Below are positions 11,744 through 22,994 of a stretch of 64,000 nucleotides of DNA, in pieces. A program made the translations under genes and the position numbers. Each line of letters opens with the position of its first letter. The stretch's first letter is position 1. Under the pieces are notes generated by a model. It was given only the letters and a program-made list of their open reading frames with translations, made no database searches and was not told the DNA's origin. Source of the DNA: Xiphydria camelus (Eukaryota; Arthropoda; Insecta; Hymenoptera; Xiphydriidae); contig OY783195.1 in NCBI GenBank assembly GCA_963678675.1, forward strand, positions 26,399,385 to 26,463,384, given 5' to 3'.

Positions 11744-14295
11744 ACCAAATTAATTTTTTCGTTGGACTACTGAATTCGACGCATCTGACATTTATTAATT
11801 TGTACAATATTTAGAACAATAGATAATGATACTTCACGCTACAAAGCACTGATTCTCATTCAGTCTACAGGTTAGATTTTCTTAACAAGTAAATTGCAGA
11901 TGGCAAAATAAACATTGTAGCGACATGTTTTTACACTCCTAGTAGTTTAACAACAGATGTTAGGAAAATTCCGATTAGGGACTAAATCTCTCCGCTCTAC
12001 ACAAAATTTACCTATATCCTTGAACGGTAGAATAATCCCAATCCTTGAATTCCCGTAGAAATTTATGGAGCCATTGTCCGTTGAGTTATCTGCAGGCTGA
12101 AAGCCCTAGAATCGATCGTATGTTAAATCTAGCTTCAAGAATTCTACTCGCACTCGTTCTTTCTGTCATAAATCACGAGCCACTCAAGTGCGTGAACCAC
12201 TCAACATTAACGGTATGTCCGAAGAAAACGGCTCGAGTCTTAAATAGTTTAGACAGGAGTTTAGTTTAGTTAATTAATGGTAACAATATGTTAGGTTTGA
12301 TGATACGGATCCAGCTGAGAATTGGGTGCGGGTTACGGTATGAGCACGAGCCCGAGCATTATTAGCAGACTGGATCCAGCTTTAAACTTGCTAGGCTTTG
12401 ACCGTGAATACAAAATCGAATTTCGATAGAATTTTCAGTATTTCTTACGGAATTTAATATGTATATACCTTTATGAGGAAGTGCAATATTTCGAGGCAGC
12501 CTTCTGAGTAAGATCACCCTTAAATACTCTTGTTATAATTATAGTTGCTTCATTTAATTGCATTGTTATAATCACATTCCTAATTGAGACATTAATGACG
12601 TAAAATTCTGTTCAAGTTTCAAGTCCAAGATTCGTTAAATCTTTGAAATAGAGTGTCAAACTATCGTTCTTACAGCGCCTGTTTGACTGGCAGTACGTGT
12701 GTACACAATATGAAACTTGAGCAAAGTAGAGCTAGAAGTTTATTTTTAGAAAACACTCGTTTACCTTTGCTGCTTTAATAATTTAATAATAACACAGGCC
12801 TGCGATGAAAAAAATACAAGGGAAGTGACAACTGAACTTTATGTCTTTTTTGGTGTTGATTGAGAAAAAAAATAATTAAAAAAGTTCTATCACGTCGTTT
12901 TTTTGAAAAATTCAAGTTTACTTGGATTTTTATGAACATTTACTGCAAACACATTTTTTTGGCGTTGAATTTCTTGCCTCCCTGTCTGACCATGATTCTA
13001 CCGTGATGAAGCCTACCGAAAACCCCTCTGTCGCCTGTGAGTGAATAAACATACCTATCAAGTTCGAAAGCGCCAGGGCATACTTCGAATGGACGCGTCG
13101 TACCGCCCGAGCGATAAATATTTTCGCGCATCGGAAATAAACATATCGTGTTTATGTGTGAAAATACGGTGCAGTGCCGGTCGAGTGGACTTCTCAAACA
13201 ATCTGGGCGAGAATGTTTAATGTTTTCTCGCACGTGGAGTCGAAACATATCGAGTTCGGCGTCGCTGAGTGACGGATCGAACCGCCGAGCGCGGAAGCTA
13301 GACACTACTCGGGCGCCTCTAAGGCGCCCCTCCCCGCAAAGGGTTTAAAAAGAAATTAAAATAGTATGTTGGTGATTTTTCTCTAGAAACTACAGAATAC
13401 TAGTTGATGTCTTTAAGTTTAAACCCAAGGGAACGTTCAGTTTTCCTCTCGACCAGAGGCGGCTCCTGCGATCTGGTCGAACAGTGGTTTTCATCCATTT
13501 AAACCTATACAAAATAATCGATTGCTGAAAAATTAATTTGCCTCACCAAGAATCGATTATTTTACATATATTTCAATAGATAAAAACCACTGTTGTGCCA
13601 GATAGTACGCAAAATTGTTCGAGATAATTAATTTTCAAATAGGATTCTAGCAAAAATAGCGATATCGATTTTACAAAAAATCCTGACGTGATGGGAAAAA
13701 ATGGAGGTCATTTTAGTAATCAGCACACCAAATAACATAAAAATCAGCGAAAACTTCTCTTGTATTTTTCAAAAACTTTAATTTCGCAGGCCTGTGTAAT
13801 TATTCATTATTAGAAAGATGATCCTTACAAAAAGTAGATGTTTCGACTCTTTATCATTATCTGGGGAGAAGCTTGAGAATAATCAGTGATAATTAAACGG
13901 AAAAATGTAGAGTGGAAATGAGGTCAACCTGGCTGGAGAACGAAAAATTCATATAGAAAGGATCCTATTTCATTTTCTCTTCGAGATCCGTCGTGAGTTT
14001 TTTTTCGTCACTCAGTGCGTAAAACTCGGTTTCACGGGCGTCCTCAACCCCGTATTTGACACTTAGTAACAAAAAATAGAATTCGTGATAAGGGCGTTTC
14101 GCGTCGTTTTAAGTGCGGAAAACTTCACACTCGTAAAAAACGGCGCTTCACGCCCTTATAACGAAAATATCTATTAATCCACAAGAGCCAACGCTCAATG
14201 TAATATTCGATTTTCTCTTCTTCAGCAATTGAATGCAATATGACGAATAAAAGCAGAGCAACTATCGGACAAAAAATAAAAACGAGGAAACGCCG
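11744..14295. other. Inter-unit spacer
   Basis: About 2.5 kb without a supported gene. It holds the spacer tract at 12,366-12,490 shared with 7387-7500, a GC hairpin (GGGCGCC at 13311 and GGCGCCC at 13323), an inverted-repeat element at 13,481-13,593, and a stem around 14,085-14,165 (ATAAGGGCGTTTCGCG / GCTTCACGCCCTTAT). The 121-residue open frame at 12,940-13,305 resembles nothing I know. Confidence 0.5.
13481..13593. mobile_element. Small inverted-repeat element (MITE-like)
   Basis: ACAGTGGTTTTCAT at the left and AAAAACCACTGT at the right, with arms continuing through AAAATAATCGATT on both sides. The 113 bp have no coding content. Confidence 0.55.
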
Positions 14296-14429
14296 CTAAA
14301 ACGACGTAAAGACTCCGTCGAGGAATTTCGGGAGTTTAAATTTTGAAGAGAAATCCAAGGATTGAGCTATTTTGAAAATATGTCCTCGAACGTCGGCAGG
14401 ATAAACTCTGGGGTGATTAAGAGCTCTCT

Positions 14430-15394
14430 TTCGATTCGTAGACAAATCTATTCTCCTTTCCGCAATAATACGATTCATTAACCTAATGAAGATAATGGTG
14501 TAGTTAAATGCATCCGTCAACATCTTCCCCGACCAAACGTCTAAACATGAATGTGGATACTCCTACCCGGCGTACGACTTAAAACCGTGACCGCCGTATT
14601 CTTCCGTTCCGCGTTATTTTTCACGTTTTGTTTTTTCTCTTAAACGATGCTACGATCAGAACGACCCGAGAAATTGCGAAATAGATAATTTTCAAAAGGA
14701 CAATTCGTTCCGTCGCCTTTACCACGGTGTGCCAGCATCGGTCTACCGAACGTGAGGCGTCGTCGGTGGAAGAACTTCAAAGTCCTTTTGGCTTTTCAAA
14801 TAAAATGGATTTTTCCGAACCCTGGGCACTCGATGTACCCCATGACAAACTGGCTATTTGCAAAACCGGCATCGCCAGGGTTCGCAATCACTGGACTAAT
14901 CAGGACCAAAACCCCGGCAGCCGTTCGCCATCCGTCACTACCGACTGGCGAACTATAGCCGAGGAATCCGACTCGCCGAGACCGTCCAGTGAGTGTTAAT
15001 TTCAAATTTCGCGTGTCCCACGTGATCGTGCAGATCGCCTGTTCCGATTGCACCCGAACACGACGAAATTGATCCAGGATTACAACTGATTGACGACGAT
15101 TCTCTGGTCAGGGTGCGCTTGTCGACTGGGCGCACACTTCCGGCGCCGAACGATTTTCTCGAAACTCCGACGACTCACACCCTTTTCGACCAAACAACTG
15201 GATAGTCGAGAGTATTCTGTAGCGAGATAGAGACGTTGTAGATCCCTGAGGAGGTCGGCGAGCGGCGAAAAATCCACGAACAACCGGATACCCGGTACTG
15301 CGCTCACGGAGTATCGGCAAACGCTCCGCGTGCAAGACCACGCGGGCCTCTCTCCGTAGTCCGCGCTCCGTCGTACTAGTCAATCGCCGCAGCG
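14430..15394 (+). promoter_or_regulatory. Upstream region of H1, unit 2
   Basis: Close copy of the unit 1 H1 upstream DNA (about 600-932 and 1861-2495). It carries the empty Transib target CGTCG at 14761-14765 and is cut off from the H1 gene by the Jockey-type insertion. Confidence 0.5.
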
Positions 15395-15407
15395 TCGTGA
15401 TAACATT
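15395..15407. repeat. Target-site duplication, 5' copy
   Basis: TCGTGATAACATT, repeated at 17206-17218 on the other side of the retrotransposon. Unit 1 has the sequence once. Confidence 0.9.
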
Positions 15408-16938
15408 CTACCCGGTAGATAGCGACAAGGCTAATATCTTCGCCGAATCCCTCAGAGAACAATGTTCCCCGTTTCCTATACGCGACAAATTCGCCTTTTT
15501 CCATTCCACTATCACAGATGCCGTCCAAAATATCAGTCTCGAAGACCTCTCCTTCCCTCACACCTCTCCTTGCGAAATCGCGTTAACCGTTCAATCCTTA
15601 AAGAAGAATAAAGCTCCAGGTTATGACTCCATCCCCAATGGGGTCCTCAAAATTCTCCCGCACATCCTTATCGTCGCCATCTGTAACATCATCAACGCTA
15701 TGATGCGTTTGCAATATTTCCCCCCCGCATGGAAGACAGCAACAATCATCTGTCTTCCTAAACAGGGAAAGCCTCTCAATCAAGCCTCCAGCTACAGGCC
15801 AATTAGCCTGCTCCCTGCCCTCAGCAAAGTTGCGGAAAGTATCATACTAACCCGCCTTAACAGATTTTGCTCCGAGGCCAACATCCTCCCCGACTTCCAG
15901 CATGGTTTCCGTCCCCGGCACGGTACCTGCCACCAACTCCTCCGCGTTGCTGAACTCGTCGCGGACAACCTTAACAAGTCTCGCCACACCTCTATGCTCC
16001 TGCTCGATGCCAAGCAAGCCTTCGACAGAGTCTGGCACGAGGGTTTAATCTACAAATTAAATGAGCTAAAACTCCCTCACTACCTGATCGGTCTGATTCG
16101 GTCCTTTCTCTCAGACAGATCTTTTAGAGTCCGTTCGGGGAAAAGCTTCTCCGATCCGCAGCCTATCACGGCCGGAGTTCCACAAGGTTCTAAACTCTCG
16201 CCTACTCTATTTAATCTATACTGTCACGATATCCCCACCCACGACAAAATCATCACTGCGCAATACGCAGATGACGTCGCCTTGTTATATTCCTCGAAAA
16301 CCAAGAAATTCTGCTCCTCAGTTGTTAACAAATTCTTACCCGAACTCCTCGATTGGTATCATATGTGGGGTTTCTCCCTCAACGAAGCCAAATCAGAGGC
16401 TATCTTCTTCTCTCGCCGAAATATCCCCCCGGATCGTCTCTCAGTAAATAATCATCTAATCCCCTGGAGTAACTCTGTCAAATATTTAGGGGTTATTTTT
16501 GACAGGAAGTTAAACTGGGTCAAGCAGATTTCCTCCGTGCGCGGCAAAGCCAACGGGGCATTCGTCTCCCTGAAACCATTTTTCAACAACCGGAATATCT
16601 CTCAGGTCACCAAGGTCAGGGCCTTCAACGCGCTGATTAGGAGCATTTGCTCGTATGCCATTCCCGTCTGGGGTTCGGCCTCCCCTTCGAAACTATCCAG
16701 ACTCCACGGCACTTACATGAGACTCCTCAGAGGCTCTCTTAATTCCCCCTGGTTCATTAGGAACAAACAACTACTTCGAGAAACCGGTCTTCCGTCTCTC
16801 GATACTGCGGCTACCAAGTACGCAGTTAACCTTCGTACCTCCGTCAAGTCGCACGTAAACCCCTCTATTAAAGCACTCAGCAATTACACTTGCAGACCCA
16901 CGGATAAGGTCCGTAGACCCTGTATTCTTCTCAACTAA
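15408..16938 (+). pseudogene. Reverse transcriptase, partial (Jockey clade ORF2)
   Basis: The open frame continues for about 509 codons from the truncation point to its natural stop. Reverse transcriptase blocks appear in order: KKNKAPGYDSIPNGVLK, ATIICLPKQGKP, SYRPISLLPALSK, LLDAKQAFDRVWHEGL, GVPQGSKLSPTLFNLY and the active-site QYADDVALL, followed by thumb sequence NEAKSEAIFFS. This pattern fits the Jockey/CR1 side of non-LTR elements. The N-terminal apurinic endonuclease is absent. No stop or frameshift was found in the part that remains. Confidence 0.9.
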
Positions 16939-17205
16939 CGCCGTCACCTAACCTTAAATCGTTTCCCCCTTACTTCGCTCTCGGGCTTTCCGCGCCTGTG
17001 GCCCCATCTAGCTGCAGGTGCTCATATTACTAAGTCGTTCACCCCCATACTTCGTCTTCTACTCGGTTTATAACCCTAGCGGTTGGTAACCACGAGGAGG
17101 GGTTTAGTCGGTAGAAATCCGACACTACCCTGCCAACATCTTGGGTGTCTTCTTGAAGATTCCCCTCCTCGCCTTCTTCAAAAAAAAAAAAAAAAAAAAA
17201 AAAAA
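15408..17205 (+). mobile_element. 5'-truncated Jockey-type non-LTR retrotransposon
   Basis: A 1.8 kb insertion with a 3' A-run at about 17180-17205 and a 13 bp target duplication on both sides, the hallmarks of target-primed reverse transcription. The 5' end is truncated inside ORF2, so the endonuclease is missing. A GGAGGGG / CCCCTCC inverted pair lies in the 3' UTR (about 17,093-17,170). Intact coding sequence and identical target copies suggest a recent insertion. It is in the same orientation as the H1 gene it precedes. Confidence 0.93.
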
Positions 17206-17335
17206 TCGTGATAACATTTTACTCTGCTCTTGCGTGGTGTAAAGATAGTATCTCGCGCGCAAACCGCACTTGTAATTGTGATTTCACAATCTACGTCGAA
17301 GAAGGAAAAGGAGATCAAAAGGGATTCAGTCTGTA
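17206..17335 (+). promoter_or_regulatory. Proximal H1 leader, unit 2
   Basis: Begins with the second target copy TCGTGATAACATT and is almost identical to 2496-2624. If H1 transcription starts upstream of 15395, the retrotransposon now sits in its 5' leader; if it starts here, the proximal promoter is intact. Confidence 0.5.
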
Positions 17336-18028
17336 ATGGGTGACAAGACCGCCTCTCCAGTCATCATGTCTGCATCGGCCACCAATAGTCCCAGCGCACA
17401 AGCCGCCCCGGGCAAAAAGGCTTCCTCGGAATCGAAGCCTCGTACGAAGCCGACGCATCCTCGCACCGGCGATATGGTGAACGCTGCCATCAATAACTTG
17501 AAGGAGCGCGGTGGTTCGTCTCTGCAGGCGATCAAGAAGTACATCGCCTCCACCTACAAGATCGACGCCGAAAAGCAGGCGCCTTTTATCAAGCGATACT
17601 TGAAGAGCGCTGTCGCCTCCGGCATTCTCACTCAGACCAAGGGAAAGGGCGCTACAGGATCTTTCAAGCTGCTGTCCAACAAAGCGAAGGCTGTGAAGCC
17701 TAAAGTTCGTCGTGCCACGGTCAAAGCCGTCGTGTCAAAGAAGGCGACAGTTGCGAAGAAGCCGGTAGAGACGAAGAAGGCAGCCGCTGCGAAGAAGCCT
17801 GCCGCAAAGAAGACCGCGATTGTCAGTACCGCTGAAAAACGCAAGGTTTCCAAAGGACCCGCTGCAAAACCACCCAAAGCCAAGACGGTCGTCTCCGCGT
17901 CGAAGGCGAAGAAAGTCGCAGTGAAGTCGCCGGCCAAGAAAGCAAAGGCGCCTCAACCGAAAAAAGCCGTTGCTTCGCCTAAAGCTAAAAAGCCAGTATC
18001 CAAGAAAACCGCAGTCTCAAAGAAGTGA
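17336..18028 (+). CDS. Histone H1, unit 2
   Basis: Linker histone of 230 residues with the same layout as the unit 1 copy: N-tail, winged-helix domain (about 39-112) and a Lys/Ala tail. The globular domain is identical. Differences are in the tails: Ala for Ser after VIMS, Gly for Ala in PGKK, and multiple Val/Ala/Thr/Lys swaps, and it ends AVSKK rather than AVSKKK. The frame is open, so the gene is presumably still used despite a retrotransposon 118 bp upstream of the start. Confidence 0.96.
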   Translation: MGDKTASPVIMSASATNSPSAQAAPGKKASSESKPRTKPTHPRTGDMVNAAINNLKERGGSSLQAIKKYIASTYKIDAEKQAPFIKRYLKSAVASGILTQTKGKGATGSFKLLSNKAKAVKPKVRRATVKAVVSKKATVAKKPVETKKAAAAKKPAAKKTAIVSTAEKRKVSKGPAAKPPKAKTVVSASKAKKVAVKSPAKKAKAPQPKKAVASPKAKKPVSKKTAVSKK

Positions 18029-18060
18029 AATCCTAATGCATAATTTTCGAGCACTCGAAC

Positions 18061-18076
18061 GGCCCTTTTCAGGGCC
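18061..18076 (+). terminator. Histone 3' stem-loop (H1, unit 2)
   Basis: GGCCCTTTTCAGGGCC, 32 bp after the stop. Confidence 0.95.
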
Positions 18077-18106
18077 ATCAGATGATTTTCACGAAGGAAG
18101 CTTTAA

Positions 18107-18172
18107 TTCGCATTGGAAACCAACGACCCTCTACAGAGCCGTTAAATAGTTCTCACAAAGGACTTGATAATT
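18107..18172 (+). repeat. Decayed duplicate of the H1 3' end
   Basis: The stretch GACCCTCTACAGAGCCGTTA near 18124 followed by CACAAAGGAC parallels the stem-loop and trailer at 18061-18100 (CACGAAGGA). It looks like a tandem copy of the H1 stem-loop region whose stem no longer pairs well. Unit 1 lacks it. Confidence 0.55.
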
Positions 18173-18408
18173 GAGCCGTTGAAAACCAGTGTATTGTAAG
18201 TCACATTTCATGTAAGCTGAGATTATTTGACTGCAAAGTTAAGTACAGTTTGAAAAATCTGTTTAGAATGATACAAAACAGATATGTACGATTCAAAATA
18301 TCTGTTTGTATCACCTAAACAGATTTTTCAAATTGTACTTAACTTTGCAGTCAAATAATCTCAGCTTACATGAAATGTGACTTACACCATTCTGGTTTTC
18401 AACGGCTC
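18173..18408. mobile_element. Long foldback element, 236 bp
   Basis: Two arms of about 110 bp are nearly perfect reverse complements around a short centre near 18295. Ends are GAGCCGTTGAAAACCAG and CTGGTTTTCAACGGCTC. ATT flanks both sides (18170-18172 and 18409-18411), a possible 3 bp target duplication. No coding capacity. Confidence 0.8.
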
Positions 18409-18968
18409 ATTTCGCATTGAAATGTTAACCTTATGTTTTCAGGACATATTACGACGTTTTAACTGCGTTGTTAGCTAGGAACTTGATTTCCATGTTGCCA
18501 AAAGCGTCATTATTGAATATTTAGTATCTTGCATAGGTTCTTGAATAAGTCGTATAATTTGATTATTTAAAAAAATGGGAAAGACGTAAGTGAACGTTAG
18601 ATAGGATGTTATCTGGAAGTTTTCCTGAAAACTGAGAAGCAAAATGTGTATGTGTGGACCTGAAAATCTGTATTCCTTTCGTTACCATAGCAAGCAACTA
18701 CATTTTGCTCGCGATTCGAAAATAGAGCCTATAAAAGATATTTTGAGGCAGAACGTTACTTCTATTCGTACGACATTTTATCTTCTACTTTCTATCCTCT
18801 TATTTCTACTTTCTCAAATTAATGTTACAGAGTCAGATTAAATATATGAATAGCTCCGTAGATATAAAATTAAAATTATCCAACAAAATATAGTAGAAAT
18901 AAAATCAAAATTATTGAATAAAGCACAGCAGAAATGCTTTAAGCAATTTTACGTAGAAATCAAATTGT

Positions 18969-18984
18969 GGCCCTGAAAAGGGCC
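18969..18984 (-). terminator. Extra histone stem-loop of the H3 fragment
   Basis: Reverse complement GGCCCTTTTCAGGGCC, intact, belonging to the truncated H3 tail at 19015-19069. Confidence 0.9.
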
Positions 18985-19014
18985 GAGTGGTTTGGAGAAC
19001 GAACCGCAGATGAT

Positions 19015-19069
19015 TTAAGCGCGTTCTCCCCACGGATGCGGCGAGCCAACTGAATGTCTTGTGGCATAA
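19015..19069 (-). pseudogene. Histone H3 3' fragment
   Basis: The last 17 or so codons of H3 on the minus strand, reading [13 protein letters not shown] and then out of frame because of two extra bases near the end (CTCCCC where the gene has CTCC). Gln replaces Lys after MP. It keeps a perfect 3' stem-loop but has no upstream coding part, so it arose with the spacer duplication. Confidence 0.88.
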
Positions 19070-19638
19070 GCTAGGAACTTGATGTCCATGTGATTGCCAT
19101 TATTGAACATTTAGCATTCTTTGCATAAGTTTAATTTGATCATTTAAAAAAACAGGGAAGACGTTATTGAACGTTGGATAGGATTTTTTCATGGAAACTG
19201 AGAAGCAAAATTTGTACACGCGGACCTGAAAAGCTGTACTCCTTTCGCTACCATAGCAAGCAACTACATTTTGCTCGCGACTTGAAAGTAGAGCCTATAA
19301 AAGATATTTTGAGGCAGAACGTCATTTCTACGTACGGTGTTTTATCTTCTACCTTCTATCCTCTTCTTTCTACTTTGGACTATTGAATACTACTGGAAAT
19401 ACCAAAATTGACACTTCGTCATTTAGCCAAACCAAAAGTGGCTAAATCTTAAATTTTGGAAAAATCTGGCAACGTTAATTTTCATACCTATTTAGTCAAT
19501 GCCTCAAAGTTAATATTTTCAAATTAATGTTATAAAATGAGATGAAATACGTGAATAGCTTCGTAGAAATAAAATTAAAATTATCCAATAAAATACAGCA
19601 GAAATGCTTTGAGTAATTTTACGTAGAAATAAAATTGT
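19070..19638. repeat. Tandem duplicate of H1-H3 spacer, copy B
   Basis: Second spacer copy, closer to the unit 1 spacer. It leads into the live H3 stem-loop, and near 19,583-19,595 it shows the site corresponding to the hAT insertion of unit 1. Confidence 0.7.
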
Positions 19639-19654
19639 GGCCCTGAAAAGGGCC
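19639..19654 (-). terminator. Histone 3' stem-loop (H3, unit 2)
   Basis: Reverse complement GGCCCTTTTCAGGGCC, 32 bp from the stop. Confidence 0.95.
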
Positions 19655-19686
19655 GAGTGTTTTGAAGAATGGATCGCAAAGATGAT

Positions 19687-20666
<980 letters not shown>

Positions 20667-20713
20667 ACATTCTTCAGCGCTTACCATCAGTGCAGGTTGT
20701 CTTGCAAACCATC

Positions 20714-20729
20714 GGCCCTTTTCAGGGCC
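20714..20729 (+). terminator. Histone 3' stem-loop (H4, unit 2)
   Basis: GGCCCTTTTCAGGGCC, 47 bp after the stop. Confidence 0.95.
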
Positions 20730-21443
20730 ACAAAAGGAATTTACGTTGGCAATTACAGTTACGTACTTTATTTCAATTTTTTATAGTGGAATCCTTTTTA
20801 AAGAAATAGTGTATGATAAAGCTAGAAAATTAAATCAAAGCAATATCGATAATCCCTGACTAGACGACAGGAGAATCGACAAGCTTTACCGTTAGAATTA
20901 CAGCAATAGCGTCTCCTGTTGCTGACTGCAAAAGGCGTGCAAGATTCGTGCCTATGCAGCATGTAACAACGTTTATTGAGTAGATACTTTTCGTCCGAAA
21001 TATCCCAGGCTCAAGAGAGTATGCAGCCGCTAATGTGACGTTATCGCAATTGCATTAGGTAAATGTATACGCCCTTGCTGAAACTAATCGGCAATCGCTG
21101 CAGTTCTAACGGCAAGGTGTACGGAAAAACTGCACGACGTGCCAACTTGCCGTTAGAATGCCGAATTTTGCCGTCAAGGACACTAAAGATTCAAATCGAA
21201 TTACTTTTCTTGTAGCTTGACATCTAACAAAGTCTAGGAAATTAGTATTACATGAAGTTTATGCTCTGTCACAGTATTTTTGGAAAATTCCGGTATTGAA
21301 GTTTTATACACTACTTCAATACCTACTCCGGAAATCTCTGATGTTAAGCTAACTTACAGCCAGCGATATTCGCAAATTACTCCTTTCACTACCTCAGCCT
21401 TATCTTAGTGTGTGAATCAATAGGTATGTACACCTCTCATTTA
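20730..21443. other. H4-H2A spacer, unit 2
   Basis: Noncoding. Parts align with 6190-6540 of unit 1; the stretch 20,760-21,190 has no counterpart seen there. No histone pseudogene was found in this spacer. Confidence 0.5.
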
Positions 21444-21575
21444 GGGCCGGTTTTACCAACAGGTAGAAACGCGGTATAGCGATATACCGAGAATAACCAC
21501 AAGGCTTATTGCTGATTATATATATTCTCCGTATAGCGCTATACCGCGTTTATACCGTGTTGGTAAAACCGGCCC
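21444..21575. mobile_element. TTA-flanked MITE, 132 bp
   Basis: Ends GGGCCGGTTTTACCAACA and its complement, with TTA on both sides (21441-21443 and 21576-21578). Unit 1 has the unoccupied region near 6550. A 3 bp TTA duplication fits PIF/Harbinger. Confidence 0.8.
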
Positions 21576-21870
21576 TTAATGGATTATCTACCTGAAAAGA
21601 ACCGTTGGGTACCTAACGAATACAGTTAATGGCGCACGGTGAAATTATCGTACTAATAGCAGTAGTAGAAATTACATTTCTAGAATTTATATAGAAGTGC
21701 ATTTCATATCTACATAGCTACGAAAAATACTATTGAATTTTAACCATCACAATTTATCCATTGCGTAATCGTTATTTCCGTGAGGATGAAACTGAAAAGG
21801 GAGTCAAAATAGTCGTATTCTAATATTTGTTCCAATGCGTTTTCCAATGGTCTTCGTATGACTGATATGT

Positions 21871-21886
21871 GGCCCTGAAAAGGGCC
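21871..21886 (-). terminator. Histone 3' stem-loop (H2A, unit 2)
   Basis: Reverse complement GGCCCTTTTCAGGGCC, 19 bp from the stop. Confidence 0.95.
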
Positions 21887-21905
21887 GATAGTAGAAAAAT
21901 CGAGT

Positions 21906-22579
<674 letters not shown>

Positions 22580-22951
22580 ATGCCGCCAAAAGCAAGTGGG
22601 AAAGCCGTGAAGAAGGCCGGCAAGGCCCAGAAGAATATTTCGAAGACCGATAAGAAAAAGAAGAAGAAGAGGAAGGAAAGCTACGCTATCTACATCTACA
22701 AAGTCTTGAAGCAAGTCCATCCCGATACTGGCATCTCGAGCAAAGCCATGAGCATCATGAATAGCTTTGTAAATGATGTGTTTGAACGTATCGCCGGAGA
22801 AGCTTCTCGTCTGGCACATTACAATAAGCGTTCCACCATCACATCTCGGGAGATTCAAACTGCTGTTCGACTTCTCTTGCCGGGCGAACTGGCAAAGCAC
22901 GCCGTCAGTGAGGGAACCAAGGCAGTAACCAAGTACACCAGCTCGAAGTAA
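22580..22951 (+). CDS. Histone H2B, unit 2
   Basis: Core histone H2B, 123 residues. The start is set at MPPKASGK, five codons inside a longer frame, by comparison with the family. It differs from the unit 1 protein at two tail positions (Thr for Asn after ISK, Lys for Arg in the basic run). The fold and the C-terminal AVTKYTSSK are the same. Confidence 0.98.
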   Translation: MPPKASGKAVKKAGKAQKNISKTDKKKKKKRKESYAIYIYKVLKQVHPDTGISSKAMSIMNSFVNDVFERIAGEASRLAHYNKRSTITSREIQTAVRLLLPGELAKHAVSEGTKAVTKYTSSK

Positions 22952-22978
22952 AATCACATGGACTCCAAAAAAAAAAAC

Positions 22979-22994
22979 GGCTCTTTTCAGAGCC
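22979..22994 (+). terminator. Histone 3' stem-loop (H2B, unit 2)
   Basis: GGCTCTTTTCAGAGCC, preceded by a run of A. Confidence 0.95.

Larger units (their letters stand above)
18473..19069. repeat. Tandem duplicate of H1-H3 spacer, copy A
   Basis: This 0.6 kb copy repeats in 19,070-19,690 (shared GCTAGGAACTTGAT start, CCTATAAAAGATATTTTGAGG middle and the stem-loop). The junction at 19069/19070 joins H3 coding sequence directly to spacer, the scar of unequal exchange. Confidence 0.75.

Noticed and set aside
12940..13305. 121-residue minus frame in the inter-unit spacer
   Set aside because: No family resemblance; the region looks like spacer or transposon debris.
15376..16038. Several minus-strand frames in the retrotransposon
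   Set aside because: Shadows of the reverse transcriptase frame, which alone has the domain blocks.
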